From positions 2,673,001-2,737,000 of the forward strand of contig NC_023137.1 of NCBI RefSeq assembly GCF_000511385.1: DNA of 64,000 nucleotides, in the 5' to 3' direction. Every line of letters starts with the position of its first letter. Within the stretch, counting starts at the first letter, position 1. This DNA is from Phaeobacter gallaeciensis DSM 26640 (lineage in GTDB: Bacteria > Pseudomonadota > Alphaproteobacteria > Rhodobacterales > Rhodobacteraceae). Below are positions 33,292 through 42,545 of the stretch, in pieces. A program made the translations under genes and the position numbers. Under the pieces are notes generated by a model, which was not told the origin of the DNA, did no database searches, and saw only the letters and a program-made list of their open reading frames with translations.

Positions 33292-34809
33292 TCAATCGCC
33301 ATCTGCCACCCCACGCTGACGCAGCCGCGCTCGGCGGGCCCGGTAGCTGGGCAGGATCACCAGAACCGCCGCCAAGCCCAAGAGCCCAATGGTCATCGGG
33401 CGTTCCATCAGGAAGCCAAGCCCATCATAGAGCTGCATCGAGCGGGAGAAGTTATCCTCCAGCATGGATCCCAGAATGAAGCCGATCAGCAAGGGCGCCA
33501 GCGGGTAGTCGGCAAAGCGCAGCACCGTGGCGCAGATCCCCAGGCCGACGAGGATCAGCAGTTCGGTCGCATTGTTCTGGCCGATATAGGCCCCCATCAA
33601 GGTGAAGAAGAAGATGAAGGGGATCAGATAGTTGCGCGGCACCGCCAGAACCTTGGCGATATAGGGGATCAGCGGCAGGTTCAGGATCAACAGGATCAGG
33701 TTGCCGACATACATTGAGATGATCACCGCCCAGAAGATCTCCGGCTCATCCACCATCAGGCGCGGACCGGGCGAGACATTGAGCGCGATCAGCGCCCCCA
33801 GAAGGATTGCCGTGGTACCCGAGCCGGGGATGCCAAGCGTCAGCAATGGCACAAAGGAGCCTGTGCAGGCGGCGTTGTTGGCACTTTCCGGCGCGGCGAG
33901 GCCTTTGATGGCGCCCTTGCCGAACTCCTTCTGCTCCTCCTTCGGGGCGATATTGCGCTCCACCGCGTAGCCAAGGAAGGAGGCGATGGTGGCCCCGGCC
34001 CCCGGCAGCACACCGATCAGGAAGCCCTGGATCGACTGGCGGCCAATCACCGGCGCGATGGATTTGGCCTCAGCTCTGGTGATGCGCAGATCCTTGATCT
34101 CATTGCTGCCGCCTTCGGTCTTGGAGCGACCGGGATCCAGCACCAGATACAGCGCCTCTGGCAGGGCAAACATCGCCATGGCCAAGGTAATGAAGCCAAA
34201 GCCAGATTGCAGGTCCATGATGCCCATGGTGAAGCGAGGCATATTGAACAGCGCGCCCTCACCTACCGTGGCCATGATCAGGCCAAGGACGGTCATCAGC
34301 AGCGCTTTCACCACCTGACCGGTGCCTGCAAAGGCGGCGATGGCGGAGAGCCCGACGACCATCAGCGCGAAATACTCCGCCGAGTGGAACAGCAGGGCGA
34401 CGCTGGCCAGTGCCGGGGCAAAGATCATCAGCAGCACCGCACCGATGCTGCCGCCACAGAAGGACGAAATCGCAGCCACGGTCAGCGCCTTGCCCGCCTT
34501 GCCCTGTCGCGCCAGCGGATAGCCGTCAAATGACGTCGCCACGGTTGAGGCAACGCCCGGCGCGTTGATCAGGATGGAGGAAGTGGAGCCACCAAAGATG
34601 GCACCATAATAGACACCCGCCAGCAGGATCAACGCGGCAGAGGGATCACCGATGGAGATCGCCACCGGGATCATGATGGAAATGATGCTCATCGGGCCGA
34701 GACCCGGCAACATGCCGATGAAGGTGCCGATGAGGCAGCCGCCGATCACCATCAGGATGTTACTGAAAGAAAAGGCCGTGCTGAGGCCGATCAGAATACC
34801 GTCCAGCAT
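33292..34809 (-). CDS. tctA: Tripartite tricarboxylate transporter permease TctA
   Basis: A 505-residue large permease with 11-12 hydrophobic segments. MLPGLGPMSIISIMIPVAIS near residue 30 and LPGAGATIASFLGYAVERN near 255 are the repeated TctA signatures, and PESANNAACTGSFVPLLTLGIPGSGT lies near 285. The start at 34809 lies one base past the tctB stop with GGGGG upstream; an alternative at 34821 would overlap tctB by 11 bases. It is the last gene of tctCBA and works with TctB and the binding protein to import a carboxylate using an ion gradient. Confidence 0.92.
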   Translation of the reverse strand: MLDGILIGLSTAFSFSNILMVIGGCLIGTFIGMLPGLGPMSIISIMIPVAISIGDPSAALILLAGVYYGAIFGGSTSSILINAPGVASTVATSFDGYPLARQGKAGKALTVAAISSFCGGSIGAVLLMIFAPALASVALLFHSAEYFALMVVGLSAIAAFAGTGQVVKALLMTVLGLIMATVGEGALFNMPRFTMGIMDLQSGFGFITLAMAMFALPEALYLVLDPGRSKTEGGSNEIKDLRITRAEAKSIAPVIGRQSIQGFLIGVLPGAGATIASFLGYAVERNIAPKEEQKEFGKGAIKGLAAPESANNAACTGSFVPLLTLGIPGSGTTAILLGALIALNVSPGPRLMVDEPEIFWAVIISMYVGNLILLILNLPLIPYIAKVLAVPRNYLIPFIFFFTLMGAYIGQNNATELLILVGLGICATVLRFADYPLAPLLIGFILGSMLEDNFSRSMQLYDGLGFLMERPMTIGLLGLAAVLVILPSYRARRARLRQRGVADGD

Positions 34810-34810
34810 A

Positions 34811-35305
34811 TCAGCCCCCATGTCCCAGGAAAAAGGGCAGCGGGCGCAGGTAGATACCCAGCACCTGCTGCACCAGATACCAGACCACACCCGCCGCGAT
34901 GACCGCGATGGGGATCAGGATATGCAGCTTGCGCTCGCCCAGGATCATGGCGCTGATCACCAGAAACGCGACGGTGGAGATCAGAAAACCAACCGGACGC
35001 AACGCCAGCGCGTAAACCACCATCATCGCCAGAAGCGACAGCGCTTGCGCCAGTTTATAGTCCAGCAGGCGGCGGTAATCGATGTCACCTGCCTTTGGAC
35101 CTGTATCCGCCTTCTGCGGTGATAGCAGGATGATCAGCGCGCAGATCACCGCCATCACCGACAATCCCTTGGGGAAGGTGCTGGGCCAGATGGCGTTGAA
35201 TTTCATGAACGGCGGCAAGCCTTCGTCCATGGTGAAAAAGGCCGTGTAGCCATAGGCGAGGCTGATCATCAGAATGACCAGCGCGATCCATCGGTCGAGC
35301 GCCAT
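34811..35305 (-). CDS. tctB: Tripartite tricarboxylate transporter small membrane subunit TctB
   Basis: A 164-residue protein with four hydrophobic segments (residues about 5-22, 45-62, 85-120 as a pair, and 130-148), the usual TctB topology. PTGF-like RPVGFLISTVAFLVISAMIL near residue 105 and ILGERKLHILIPIAVIAAG are family features. It sits between tctC and tctA and is separated from tctC by a 148-base spacer holding a large stem-loop. Confidence 0.88.
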   Translation of the reverse strand: MALDRWIALVILMISLAYGYTAFFTMDEGLPPFMKFNAIWPSTFPKGLSVMAVICALIILLSPQKADTGPKAGDIDYRRLLDYKLAQALSLLAMMVVYALALRPVGFLISTVAFLVISAMILGERKLHILIPIAVIAAGVVWYLVQQVLGIYLRPLPFFLGHGG

Positions 35306-35341
35306 CGGGCTCTCCCCCCTTTGATGAGATATATCGAGCGT

Positions 35342-35392
35342 GAAACCGGATGGCGGCGCGGCCTCCTCCTAAAGATGCGCGCCGCCGGTTTC
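35342..35392 (-). other. Intercistronic stem-loop between tctC and tctB
   Basis: GAAACCGG-(ATGG)-CGGCGCG at 35342-35360 pairs with CGCGCCGCCGGTTTC at 35378-35392, 15 bp with a 4-base bulge. Read on the minus strand it follows the binding-protein gene. This is a usual place for an element that stabilises the binding-protein mRNA or reduces read-through to the membrane subunits. Confidence 0.6.
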
Positions 35393-35453
35393 TGGTGTCA
35401 GAGGTCGGGCGCCCGGCACAACTCGGACCGGACGCCTGTCTGCTCTGCCAGAC

Positions 35454-36434
35454 TTAGAGGAAGCCGAGTTCCTGCATCAGGCTTTTGATGACCTCTTCCT
35501 GACCTTCGAGGAATGTCACGAAGTCATCGCCGCTGTTGTGGATGTTCACCCACCCGTTGCGGGCGCGAACCTCTTCCCATTCGGGGGTGTCATACATCTT
35601 GGCCAGGGCCGCACGATAGGCTTCGACCTTCTCCTCCGGCAGACCGGGGGCGCCAAAGAAGCCGCGCCAGTTGACGAAAGTGGCATCAATCCCTTGTTCT
35701 TTCATCGTCGGTGCATCGGCATAAGCGGGCACGCGGTCCTCGGCGGTGACGCCGATGATCTTCACCTCGCCTGCGTTGGCCAGATCAATCGCCTCGGAGA
35801 AGCCGGTGGAGAGTGCGGCGATTTCACCTGAGAGGAGTGCCGCCATGGCCACACCGCCTGCATCATAGGGGATGTATTTCACCGCTGTCGGCTCTTCGCC
35901 TGCGGCTTTCATCACCATGGCAGCAACGAGGTGATCCATGCCGCCGGGGACCGAACCACCGCCGATGGCGGTCTTGCGCGGATCGGCCTGATAGGCGGCG
36001 ATCAGATCGGACATGGAGTTGATCTGGCTGTCCTTGCCCACAACGATGGCCGCGTAATCGCCAATGGTGCCTGCGACCATGGTGAGGTCCCGGAAGTTAT
36101 GCGGGAAGACACCGGTGAGCGAACGGATCACAATCGGGGTGGAGTTCACCATCAGGGTGCCGTGGTTGCTCTCGGCGTTCTCAATCAGATAGCCGATCGC
36201 CTTGCCGCCGCCACCGCCGGACATGTTTTCAAAGGACGCGTTGCCGACAAGGCCCGCCTTGGTCAGCGCCTCACCAGTGCCACGCGCGGTGCCGTCCCAG
36301 CCGCCGCCTGCGCCGCCGGGGATCAGAAAGTGGATGCTGTCCACCATCTCATCCGCAGAAACCGGCGCAGCAAAGGCCAGCGTCGTTGCGGCGGTCACGG
36401 CCATCAGGGCGCGCCGGGTCAAAGTCATTTTCAT
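35454..36434 (-). CDS. tctC: Tripartite tricarboxylate transporter substrate-binding protein TctC
   Basis: A 326-residue periplasmic binding protein. The signal peptide MKMTLTRRALMAVTAATTLA continues to a cleavage site at VSA. The mature protein has FLIPGGAGGGWDGTARGTGE near residue 35 and SMSDLIAAYQADPRKTAIGGGS near 140, both typical of the TctC/Bug family. GGGAGGA is well spaced before the ATG at 36434. The ligand is probably a di- or tricarboxylate; the sequence does not settle which. It is divergent from tctDE across 129 bases. Confidence 0.9.
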   Translation of the reverse strand: MKMTLTRRALMAVTAATTLAFAAPVSADEMVDSIHFLIPGGAGGGWDGTARGTGEALTKAGLVGNASFENMSGGGGGKAIGYLIENAESNHGTLMVNSTPIVIRSLTGVFPHNFRDLTMVAGTIGDYAAIVVGKDSQINSMSDLIAAYQADPRKTAIGGGSVPGGMDHLVAAMVMKAAGEEPTAVKYIPYDAGGVAMAALLSGEIAALSTGFSEAIDLANAGEVKIIGVTAEDRVPAYADAPTMKEQGIDATFVNWRGFFGAPGLPEEKVEAYRAALAKMYDTPEWEEVRARNGWVNIHNSGDDFVTFLEGQEEVIKSLMQELGFL

Positions 36435-36563
36435 CTGTTGTCCTCCCATTTGACAAATGGCGGCTTGGCCGCTCATGACTGGAAGGGAACACGTTAAGCT
36501 GACACAAACCTGTCACACCGCAATCTGCCGCCACCTGCCCTGCCCCTCCCACGGATAGAACCG

Positions 36564-37229
36564 ATGCGTTTCCTGCTGGTCGAAGACAATCTGAGCCTCG
36601 CTGCCGCCATTGAAGACCGGTTGCAGATGGATGGCCATGTGGTGGATCATGCCCCGGATCTGGCCGTGGCAGATGAATATGCCGCGACGGCGGATTACGA
36701 TTTGATTTTACTGGATATTATGCTGCCAGACGGGGATGGTCGAAGCTTTCTTAAGTCCCATCGCAGCCGCGAGGGCACAACACCGGTGATCGTCCTGACC
36801 GCGCGGTCCGAAGTTTCTGACCGGGTTGGTGTGCTGGATCTGGGCGCGGATGATTACATCACCAAACCCTTTGACTTTTCCGAACTGGAAGCGCGCTGTC
36901 GCGCCGTGTTGCGGCGCCATGGTGGCGGCAGTTCCAACCAGAAACGATTCGGGGCGCTGGTGTTTGATCCCTTAGCTGGCACGCTGATGGTGGGCGACAA
37001 GACCGTTTCCCTGCGCAACAAAGAGTTGCGATTGCTGGAGGTTTTCGTCAATGCGCCGGACAGGATCTTTTCCAAATCGAAACTGGTGGACCGGCTGTTT
37101 TCCTATGACGAAGACGTCTCGGAAAACGCGATTGAGGTTTATGTGGGACGGCTGCGCAAACATCTGGCGGGATCTGATGTGGAGATCACGACGGTGCGCG
37201 GGCTTGGCTATCGGATGTCGCTTGCATGA
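36564..37229 (+). CDS. tctD: Response regulator TctD (OmpR family)
   Basis: A 221-residue two-component regulator. The receiver domain has ED at residues 7-8, phospho-acceptor D51 in LDIMLPDGDG, and K in ITKPFDF near 102. The OmpR-type winged helix fills residues 125-221 (RNKELRLLEVFVNAPDRIFS, then ENAIEVYVGRLRKHL). It is divergent from tctC and coupled by ATGA to the sensor kinase, so it should activate the tct transporter when its carboxylate is present. Confidence 0.9.
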   Translation: MRFLLVEDNLSLAAAIEDRLQMDGHVVDHAPDLAVADEYAATADYDLILLDIMLPDGDGRSFLKSHRSREGTTPVIVLTARSEVSDRVGVLDLGADDYITKPFDFSELEARCRAVLRRHGGGSSNQKRFGALVFDPLAGTLMVGDKTVSLRNKELRLLEVFVNAPDRIFSKSKLVDRLFSYDEDVSENAIEVYVGRLRKHLAGSDVEITTVRGLGYRMSLA

Positions 37230-38641
37230 GCCGCGCGCTGCCGACCAGCGGATCCATCCGGCGGCGGCTGACGTTGCAGCTGGTGGGCAGTGCCGCTTTT
37301 CTCGCCTCCTTGTTGTTCTTCATCGTGCTGGTCTTCACACGGGATGTGTCGCAGCGCACCCATGACAGTATACTGCAGGCCTCGGCCACGTCGATTATGG
37401 ACTCGGTGTCTGTACGGTCGGGCGACGTGACGGTCGATATCCCCTATTCGGCGCTGTCGATGCTGGGCAATGTCAGCGATGATCGGGTGTTTTACCGGGT
37501 CGCGCAAAATGACCGTATGCTCACTGGCTACGGCGACCTGCCGCTGCCTGATCTGCTGCCCCAACGAGGGCAGCCGCGATTTGATACTGCGCCCTACAAA
37601 GGCGATAGCATCCGCATGGTGACCCTGGCGCGTCGGGTGTCGCTGAACGGTCAGGTCTCCGATGTGGTGATTTCCGTGGCGCAGACCCGTGAAGGACAGG
37701 CCGCGCAATTGGCGGAGCTGACGCGCACCGCGCTACAGCTTGGCCTGGGTTTCTTCATGATCGCGGCGTTTTTGGCGATCTGGGCAGCACAGTCCAGTAT
37801 TCGACCGCTGGCCGAACTGGCCGAAGCGGTGTCGCGCCGTGGACCGAAGGATCTGCGCCCGGTGCACCGACCGGTACCGTCGGAGATGATCCCGCTGGTC
37901 ACATCCTTGAACCGGTTTATTGAGCGGCTGCGGATTTCCCTCTCTCGGTCAGAGGATTTCATCGCAGAAGCCGCGCACCGGGTGCGCACGCCGCTGGCCA
38001 CGGTGCGCACGCAGGCCGAGATCACGCTGAGACGGGTCGAGCGGGACGAAAACCGCGCCTCGCTACGTGAGATGATCCGCGCCATTGATGAGAGCTCCCG
38101 CGCGGCGGGGCAGCTGCTGGATCATGCGATGGTGACCTTTCGCACCGACAGCCTCTTGCGCGAAGAGGTGGATCTGGGGGCCCTATCGCGCGATCTGCTG
38201 AACCGGCTCCGCCCCATTGCGGAACTGAAAGACATTGCGCTCCATTCCGACCTGCCGCAAACGCCGCCACTGTCCGGCGATCCAATCCTCATCCAGAACG
38301 CGGTGCGCAACCTGTTGGACAATGCGATCAAATATGCGCCTTCCGAGAGCGATATTCAGGTCATTCTGCGCAGGGAGGGGGCAGAGCTGCGGCTCAGCAT
38401 CATTGATGAGGCGGGCGGGTTTCCCAGCGGCGATACCGATGCGCTGACGGCACGGTTTGCGCGGGGCAGCAATGCCGAGGGGACGATTGGGTCGGGCCTT
38501 GGCCTCACCATTGCGCGCGAGGTGGCGGAGGCCCATGGCGGCCGGTTGACGATTGCATCCAGCCAAGCCACCAATGGCCCCCCTGCCGCATCTCCAAGGC
38601 GGGAGGGATCATGCGTTTCCTTGTGTTTTCCAGTGTCATGA
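37226..38641 (+). CDS. tctE: Sensor histidine kinase TctE
   Basis: A 471-residue membrane sensor kinase. Transmembrane segments lie at residues about 18-38 and 170-190 with a periplasmic sensor domain (2CSK-like) of about 130 residues between them. A HAMP-like linker follows. The phospho-acceptor is H251 in AEAAHRVRTPLATVRTQAE; the ATPase has QNAVRNLLDNAIKYAP (N box) and GSGLGLTIAREVAEAHGG (G box). It phosphorylates TctD. The 3' end overlaps the next gene by 31 bases. Confidence 0.9.
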   Translation: MSRALPTSGSIRRRLTLQLVGSAAFLASLLFFIVLVFTRDVSQRTHDSILQASATSIMDSVSVRSGDVTVDIPYSALSMLGNVSDDRVFYRVAQNDRMLTGYGDLPLPDLLPQRGQPRFDTAPYKGDSIRMVTLARRVSLNGQVSDVVISVAQTREGQAAQLAELTRTALQLGLGFFMIAAFLAIWAAQSSIRPLAELAEAVSRRGPKDLRPVHRPVPSEMIPLVTSLNRFIERLRISLSRSEDFIAEAAHRVRTPLATVRTQAEITLRRVERDENRASLREMIRAIDESSRAAGQLLDHAMVTFRTDSLLREEVDLGALSRDLLNRLRPIAELKDIALHSDLPQTPPLSGDPILIQNAVRNLLDNAIKYAPSESDIQVILRREGAELRLSIIDEAGGFPSGDTDALTARFARGSNAEGTIGSGLGLTIAREVAEAHGGRLTIASSQATNGPPAASPRREGSCVSLCFPVS

Positions 38642-39690
38642 CAGGCCTGATCCGCGCAGTCTGGCTGGTGGTTTTGACTTTGGCTCTGCCAGCGTTCTCC
38701 GCACAAGCGTTTGAGGTGGAGGATCAACGCCGGTTCGGCCCCGCCGCCGGTGAGGCGAGTGCGGATGTGTTGCGGGTTCTGTCCACCACGGACACCGATC
38801 TGCTGGCCCCACTGGTTAAGAGTTTTCTGCGTACCCGTCCGACGGTGGTGGTAGACTACGTCACAGTCAGCAGTTCAGAGCTTATGCGGGCAGTGGTCGA
38901 AGAAGATGCGGGGTTCGACCTCGCCGTATCCTCGGCACTGGATTTGCAGACCAAGCTTGCCAATGACGGGTACACCCGCGCGCATTCCCCCGCTGGGCGG
39001 CTGCGGATCCCGGATTGGGCGGTCTGGCGCGATCATGTCTTTGCTTTCTCGCAGGAGCCCGCGTCGATCGTGTTGTCGCCTGCCGCCTTTGACGGGCTGG
39101 AGATGCCGCGCAGCCGTCAGGCGCTGATGTCGCTCCTGCGCCGCTACCCCAACCGGTTTCGGGGTCGCATTGGCACCTATGATGTCGAGAAAAGCGGGCT
39201 TGGCTATTTGTTTGCCACGCAGGATCTGCGCACCTCGGAAAGCTTCTGGCGAATGATGGAGATTTTCGGCAGCCTTGATTTGCGGCTCTATTGCTGCTCC
39301 GGCGAGATGATCGAGGCGGTGGCGCGCGGGGAGCTGGCCATCGCCTATAATGTGCTCGGCAGCTATGCGCGTGCGCGGGACGATCTGGCGGAGCGGATCG
39401 AGATCGTCGATCCGCAGGACTATACCAATATGATGCTGCGCACGGCTGTCGTGCTGAGAGGGGCCGAGCGGCCCGATTTGGCGGGGGCGTTCATCGACCA
39501 CCTGTTGCGCGCCGCCTGGGGCAATGGGCGCGATCCGGACTATCCTTTCCCGCGGTACGCCACCGCCGAGACCACCCCCACCGCCGCCTTGCGCCCGATC
39601 CAGATGGGACCGGGGCTCTTGGTGTTTCTGGACCGGTTGAAACGGGCGCGGTTCCTTGAGGAATGGCGCAGCACCGTCCTGCAGAAGTAG
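38611..39690 (+). CDS. Periplasmic ABC-type extracellular solute-binding protein linked to tctDE
   Basis: A 359-residue exported protein with an N-terminal signal sequence ending FSAQA near residue 33. It has a type 2 binding-protein fold of the iron(III)/thiamine/sulfate-like group: VLRVLSTTDTDLLAPLVKSF near residue 52, RLYCCSGEMIEAVARGELAIAYNVLGSY near 230, and RTAVVLRGAERPDLAGAFIDHLL near 275. GGAGGG supports the ATG at 38611; an ATG at 38638 would give a 4-base overlap. No ABC permease or ATPase is adjacent, so it may act as a ligand-presenting partner of the TctE sensor. That role is inferred. Confidence 0.8.
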   Translation: MRFLVFSSVMTGLIRAVWLVVLTLALPAFSAQAFEVEDQRRFGPAAGEASADVLRVLSTTDTDLLAPLVKSFLRTRPTVVVDYVTVSSSELMRAVVEEDAGFDLAVSSALDLQTKLANDGYTRAHSPAGRLRIPDWAVWRDHVFAFSQEPASIVLSPAAFDGLEMPRSRQALMSLLRRYPNRFRGRIGTYDVEKSGLGYLFATQDLRTSESFWRMMEIFGSLDLRLYCCSGEMIEAVARGELAIAYNVLGSYARARDDLAERIEIVDPQDYTNMMLRTAVVLRGAERPDLAGAFIDHLLRAAWGNGRDPDYPFPRYATAETTPTAALRPIQMGPGLLVFLDRLKRARFLEEWRSTVLQK

Positions 39691-39699
39691 CGCGAGCAC

Positions 39700-40791
39700 T
39701 TAACGATAGAGCAGCGACTGGCCGTTGTGAAAGAGATGCAGCTTTGCCGGGTCGGCATAGAGCCGCACAGAGGAGCCGCGCAGCCCCTTGTGAATGCCGG
39801 GGAGTTTGGCAATCAGCGGGTCCTTGCCCTCTCCCGCAGCGATGTAGAGCACGGTGACCTCGCCCAGGGCCTCCACGATATCAACGCGGCTGTCGATCAG
39901 CGCGCCGCCAGTGCCCTCCTCAACCAGATCCTCGGGCCGGACGCCGACGTTGACGGCCAGTCCCTGATCCTCCTCCGTAGTGGGGATATCAGCCGCGACC
40001 TCCTCCCCAGTGGTGAGCCGCACCGTGGTGCGCGGCCCCGTGGCGATCACTGTTCCGGGAATGAGGTTCATGGCAGGCGAGCCGATGAACTGGGCCACGA
40101 ACTCATTCTCGGGCCGCTCATACAGCTCAAGCGGAGTGCCGACCTGCGCGATGCCCTTGTTGGCAAGGACCACAATGCGGCTTGCCAGCGTCATCGCCTC
40201 CACCTGATCATGGGTCACATAGATCATGGTGCTGTCGGGCATCGCCTCTTTCAGCTGGGCAATTTCGATCCGGGTAGCGACCCGCAGCGCCGCGTCCAGA
40301 TTTGAGAGCGGCTCGTCAAAAAGATAGACCTTCGGATCGCGCACGATGGAGCGGCCGATGGCGACCCGCTGCCGCTGCCCGCCCGACAGCGCCTTGGGCA
40401 GGCGATCAAGATAGGGTTCCAGCTGGAGGATCTTGGCCGCACGGTCGATGGCGGCGTCGATCTCGTCCTTGCTTTTCTTCGCGATCTTCAGCGCAAAGGC
40501 CATGTTGTCGCGCACCGTCATATGCGGATAAAGCGCGTAGGACTGGAACACCATCGCAATGCCCCGCTGGGCGGGCGGGATGTCATTCATCACCGCATCG
40601 TCGATTTCCAGCGTGCCACCGCTGATCCGCTCCAGCCCCGCGATCATCCGCAGCAAGGTGGATTTGCCGCAGCCGGAGGGACCAACGAAGACGATCAGCT
40701 CGCCTTGCTTGATATCGAGATTGATATCTCTCAGGACCTCGACACCGCCCCCGTAGGTTTTGGCCACATTGGTCAATTTCAGGTTTGCCAT
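39700..40791 (-). CDS. aglK: Alpha-glucoside ABC transporter ATP-binding protein AglK
   Basis: A 363-residue MalK/UgpC-type ATPase. Walker A GPSGCGKST is at residues 37-45, the signature LSGGQRQRVAIGRSIVRDP near 135, and Walker B YLFDEPLSNLDAALR near 157. A C-terminal TOBE domain (about 235-363) contains VGVRPEDLV. It is the last gene of aglEFGAK and powers import by AglF and AglG. It converges with the preceding binding-protein gene over only 9 bases. Confidence 0.9.
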   Translation of the reverse strand: MANLKLTNVAKTYGGGVEVLRDINLDIKQGELIVFVGPSGCGKSTLLRMIAGLERISGGTLEIDDAVMNDIPPAQRGIAMVFQSYALYPHMTVRDNMAFALKIAKKSKDEIDAAIDRAAKILQLEPYLDRLPKALSGGQRQRVAIGRSIVRDPKVYLFDEPLSNLDAALRVATRIEIAQLKEAMPDSTMIYVTHDQVEAMTLASRIVVLANKGIAQVGTPLELYERPENEFVAQFIGSPAMNLIPGTVIATGPRTTVRLTTGEEVAADIPTTEEDQGLAVNVGVRPEDLVEEGTGGALIDSRVDIVEALGEVTVLYIAAGEGKDPLIAKLPGIHKGLRGSSVRLYADPAKLHLFHNGQSLLYR

Positions 40792-40822
40792 CTACTGGTC
40801 CCTCCCTTGCTCGTCGTTTCTG

Positions 40823-42481
40823 TCAGACCCGCACCGCGAGGCAGGCCTGCCAAGGTGCCAGTGCAACCTGCCTGCCGCCGTCTGGCAGATCAGCCAGCGC
40901 GATGTCGGTCTCAGGCTTGCGCCACATGCCTTCCGGCAAGGAAATCTCTGCCGGGGTGTCCCCCAGATTGAAGGCGCAAAAGATCACCTCGGCGCGGTCC
41001 TGACGGGTGAAGAAGGCGACATTGCCCTCTGCCCGCAGCTGATCATGGGTGCCCACTGCCAATGCGGGATGCGTCTTGCGCAGGGCAATGGCGCGGCGGT
41101 AGTGGTGCAACATCGCCTCTGGGTCGGCCTCCTGACTGGCCACGCTCAGGTTCAGATGTTCGGGCGAGACGGGCAGCCATGGCTTGCCTTCGCTGAAGCC
41201 ACCCTCGCCATTCGACGGCTCCCAGACCATGGGCGTACGGCAGCCGTCACGGCCCTTGAACTCCGGCCAGAACTCAATGCCATAAGGGTCCTGAAGGTCT
41301 TCAAAGGCGATGTCTGCCTCCGGCAGGCCCAGCTCCTCGCCCTGATAGATGCAGGCGGTGCCACGCAGGCACATCATCATAGTGGTGAACAGACGTTGTG
41401 CCGCCGGGTTGAGGCCCCAGCGGCTGCTGTGGCGGATCACATCATGATTGGAAAACGCCCAGCACGCCCAACCATTTGCGGCAACACGATCTACCTCGGC
41501 AAAGACCTCGGCCAGACGGGAGGCGGTCAGCACATCCTTGGCCAGAAGTTCGAAGGCATAGCACATGTGAACACCGGTGTTGGCCGCCGTGTAGCTGCCC
41601 ATGATCTCAAGCCCGCGCTGCGCGTCGCCCACCTCGCCCACGGCGGCCTTGGCGGGGTATTCATCCAGCAGCGCACGAAAGCGGCCAAGGAAGGCCAGGT
41701 TTTCCGGCTGGTTCTTGGAGTAGAGATGTTCCTGGTGATTATAGGGGTTCACCGAGGGGGCGATGGTGGCGTTGCGTTGCTCCGGCGGCAGGGCCGGGTT
41801 CGAGCGCAGCTCTGCATCGTGGAAATAGAAATTGATCGTATCAAGGCGGAAGCCATCAACGCCGCGCTCCAACCAGAAGCGGGTCACATCCAGCAGCGCG
41901 TCCTGTACCGCAGGGCAGTGAAAATTCAGATCCGGCTGCGAGACAAGGAAGTTGTGCAGATAATACTGCTCACGCCGTGGATCCCACTGCCAGGCGGAAC
42001 CGCCAAAGATTGACAGCCAGTTGTTCGGCGGCGTGCCATCGGGTTGCGGATCGGCCCAGACGTACCAATCGGCGCGGTCATTGTCGCGGTTCTGACGGCT
42101 TTCGCCGAACCATGCGTGCTGGTCGGAGGTATGCGACAGCACCAGATCAATCATCACACGCAGGCCCAAACGGTGGGCAGCGGCGACCAGTTGGTCAAAG
42201 TCGGACAGGCTGCCAAACATCGGATCAACATCGCAATAATCCGAGACGTCATAGCCAAAATCCTTCATCGGGGAGGTGAAGAATGGCGAAATCCAGATCG
42301 CATCCACCCCAAGCGCGGCAATATACGGCAGGCGCTGGGTGATGCCCCGAAGGTCGCCAATGCCGTCGCCGTTGCTGTCCTGATAGCTGCGCGGATAGAT
42401 CTGGTAGATCACCGCACCGCGCCACCAATCGGGGTCAGCGGCGAGAACCTGGGCCGGGTCGAGTTGAGCTTGAGCGTTCAT
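40823..42481 (-). CDS. aglA: Alpha-glucosidase AglA (GH13)
   Basis: A 552-residue cytoplasmic glycoside hydrolase that cleaves alpha-glucosides after import. The GH13 barrel shows the catalytic triad: nucleophile D214 (GFRLDTINF), acid/base E283 (VGEVGD) and D347 in FSNHD. The N-terminus has WWRGAVIYQIYPRSYQDSNG, and GIGDLRGITQRLPYI follows. The start at 42481 is used (GGAA upstream); 42496 is an alternative adding five residues. It lies between the permease and ATPase genes, as in the rhizobial agl operon. Confidence 0.9.
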   Translation of the reverse strand: MNAQAQLDPAQVLAADPDWWRGAVIYQIYPRSYQDSNGDGIGDLRGITQRLPYIAALGVDAIWISPFFTSPMKDFGYDVSDYCDVDPMFGSLSDFDQLVAAAHRLGLRVMIDLVLSHTSDQHAWFGESRQNRDNDRADWYVWADPQPDGTPPNNWLSIFGGSAWQWDPRREQYYLHNFLVSQPDLNFHCPAVQDALLDVTRFWLERGVDGFRLDTINFYFHDAELRSNPALPPEQRNATIAPSVNPYNHQEHLYSKNQPENLAFLGRFRALLDEYPAKAAVGEVGDAQRGLEIMGSYTAANTGVHMCYAFELLAKDVLTASRLAEVFAEVDRVAANGWACWAFSNHDVIRHSSRWGLNPAAQRLFTTMMMCLRGTACIYQGEELGLPEADIAFEDLQDPYGIEFWPEFKGRDGCRTPMVWEPSNGEGGFSEGKPWLPVSPEHLNLSVASQEADPEAMLHHYRRAIALRKTHPALAVGTHDQLRAEGNVAFFTRQDRAEVIFCAFNLGDTPAEISLPEGMWRKPETDIALADLPDGGRQVALAPWQACLAVRV

Positions 42482-42545
42482 GTCAGCTGTTTCCATAGTC
42501 TTAGAGTAAGGGGCAGTGCCGGTCTGATCCGGCCTGCGGATCAGG

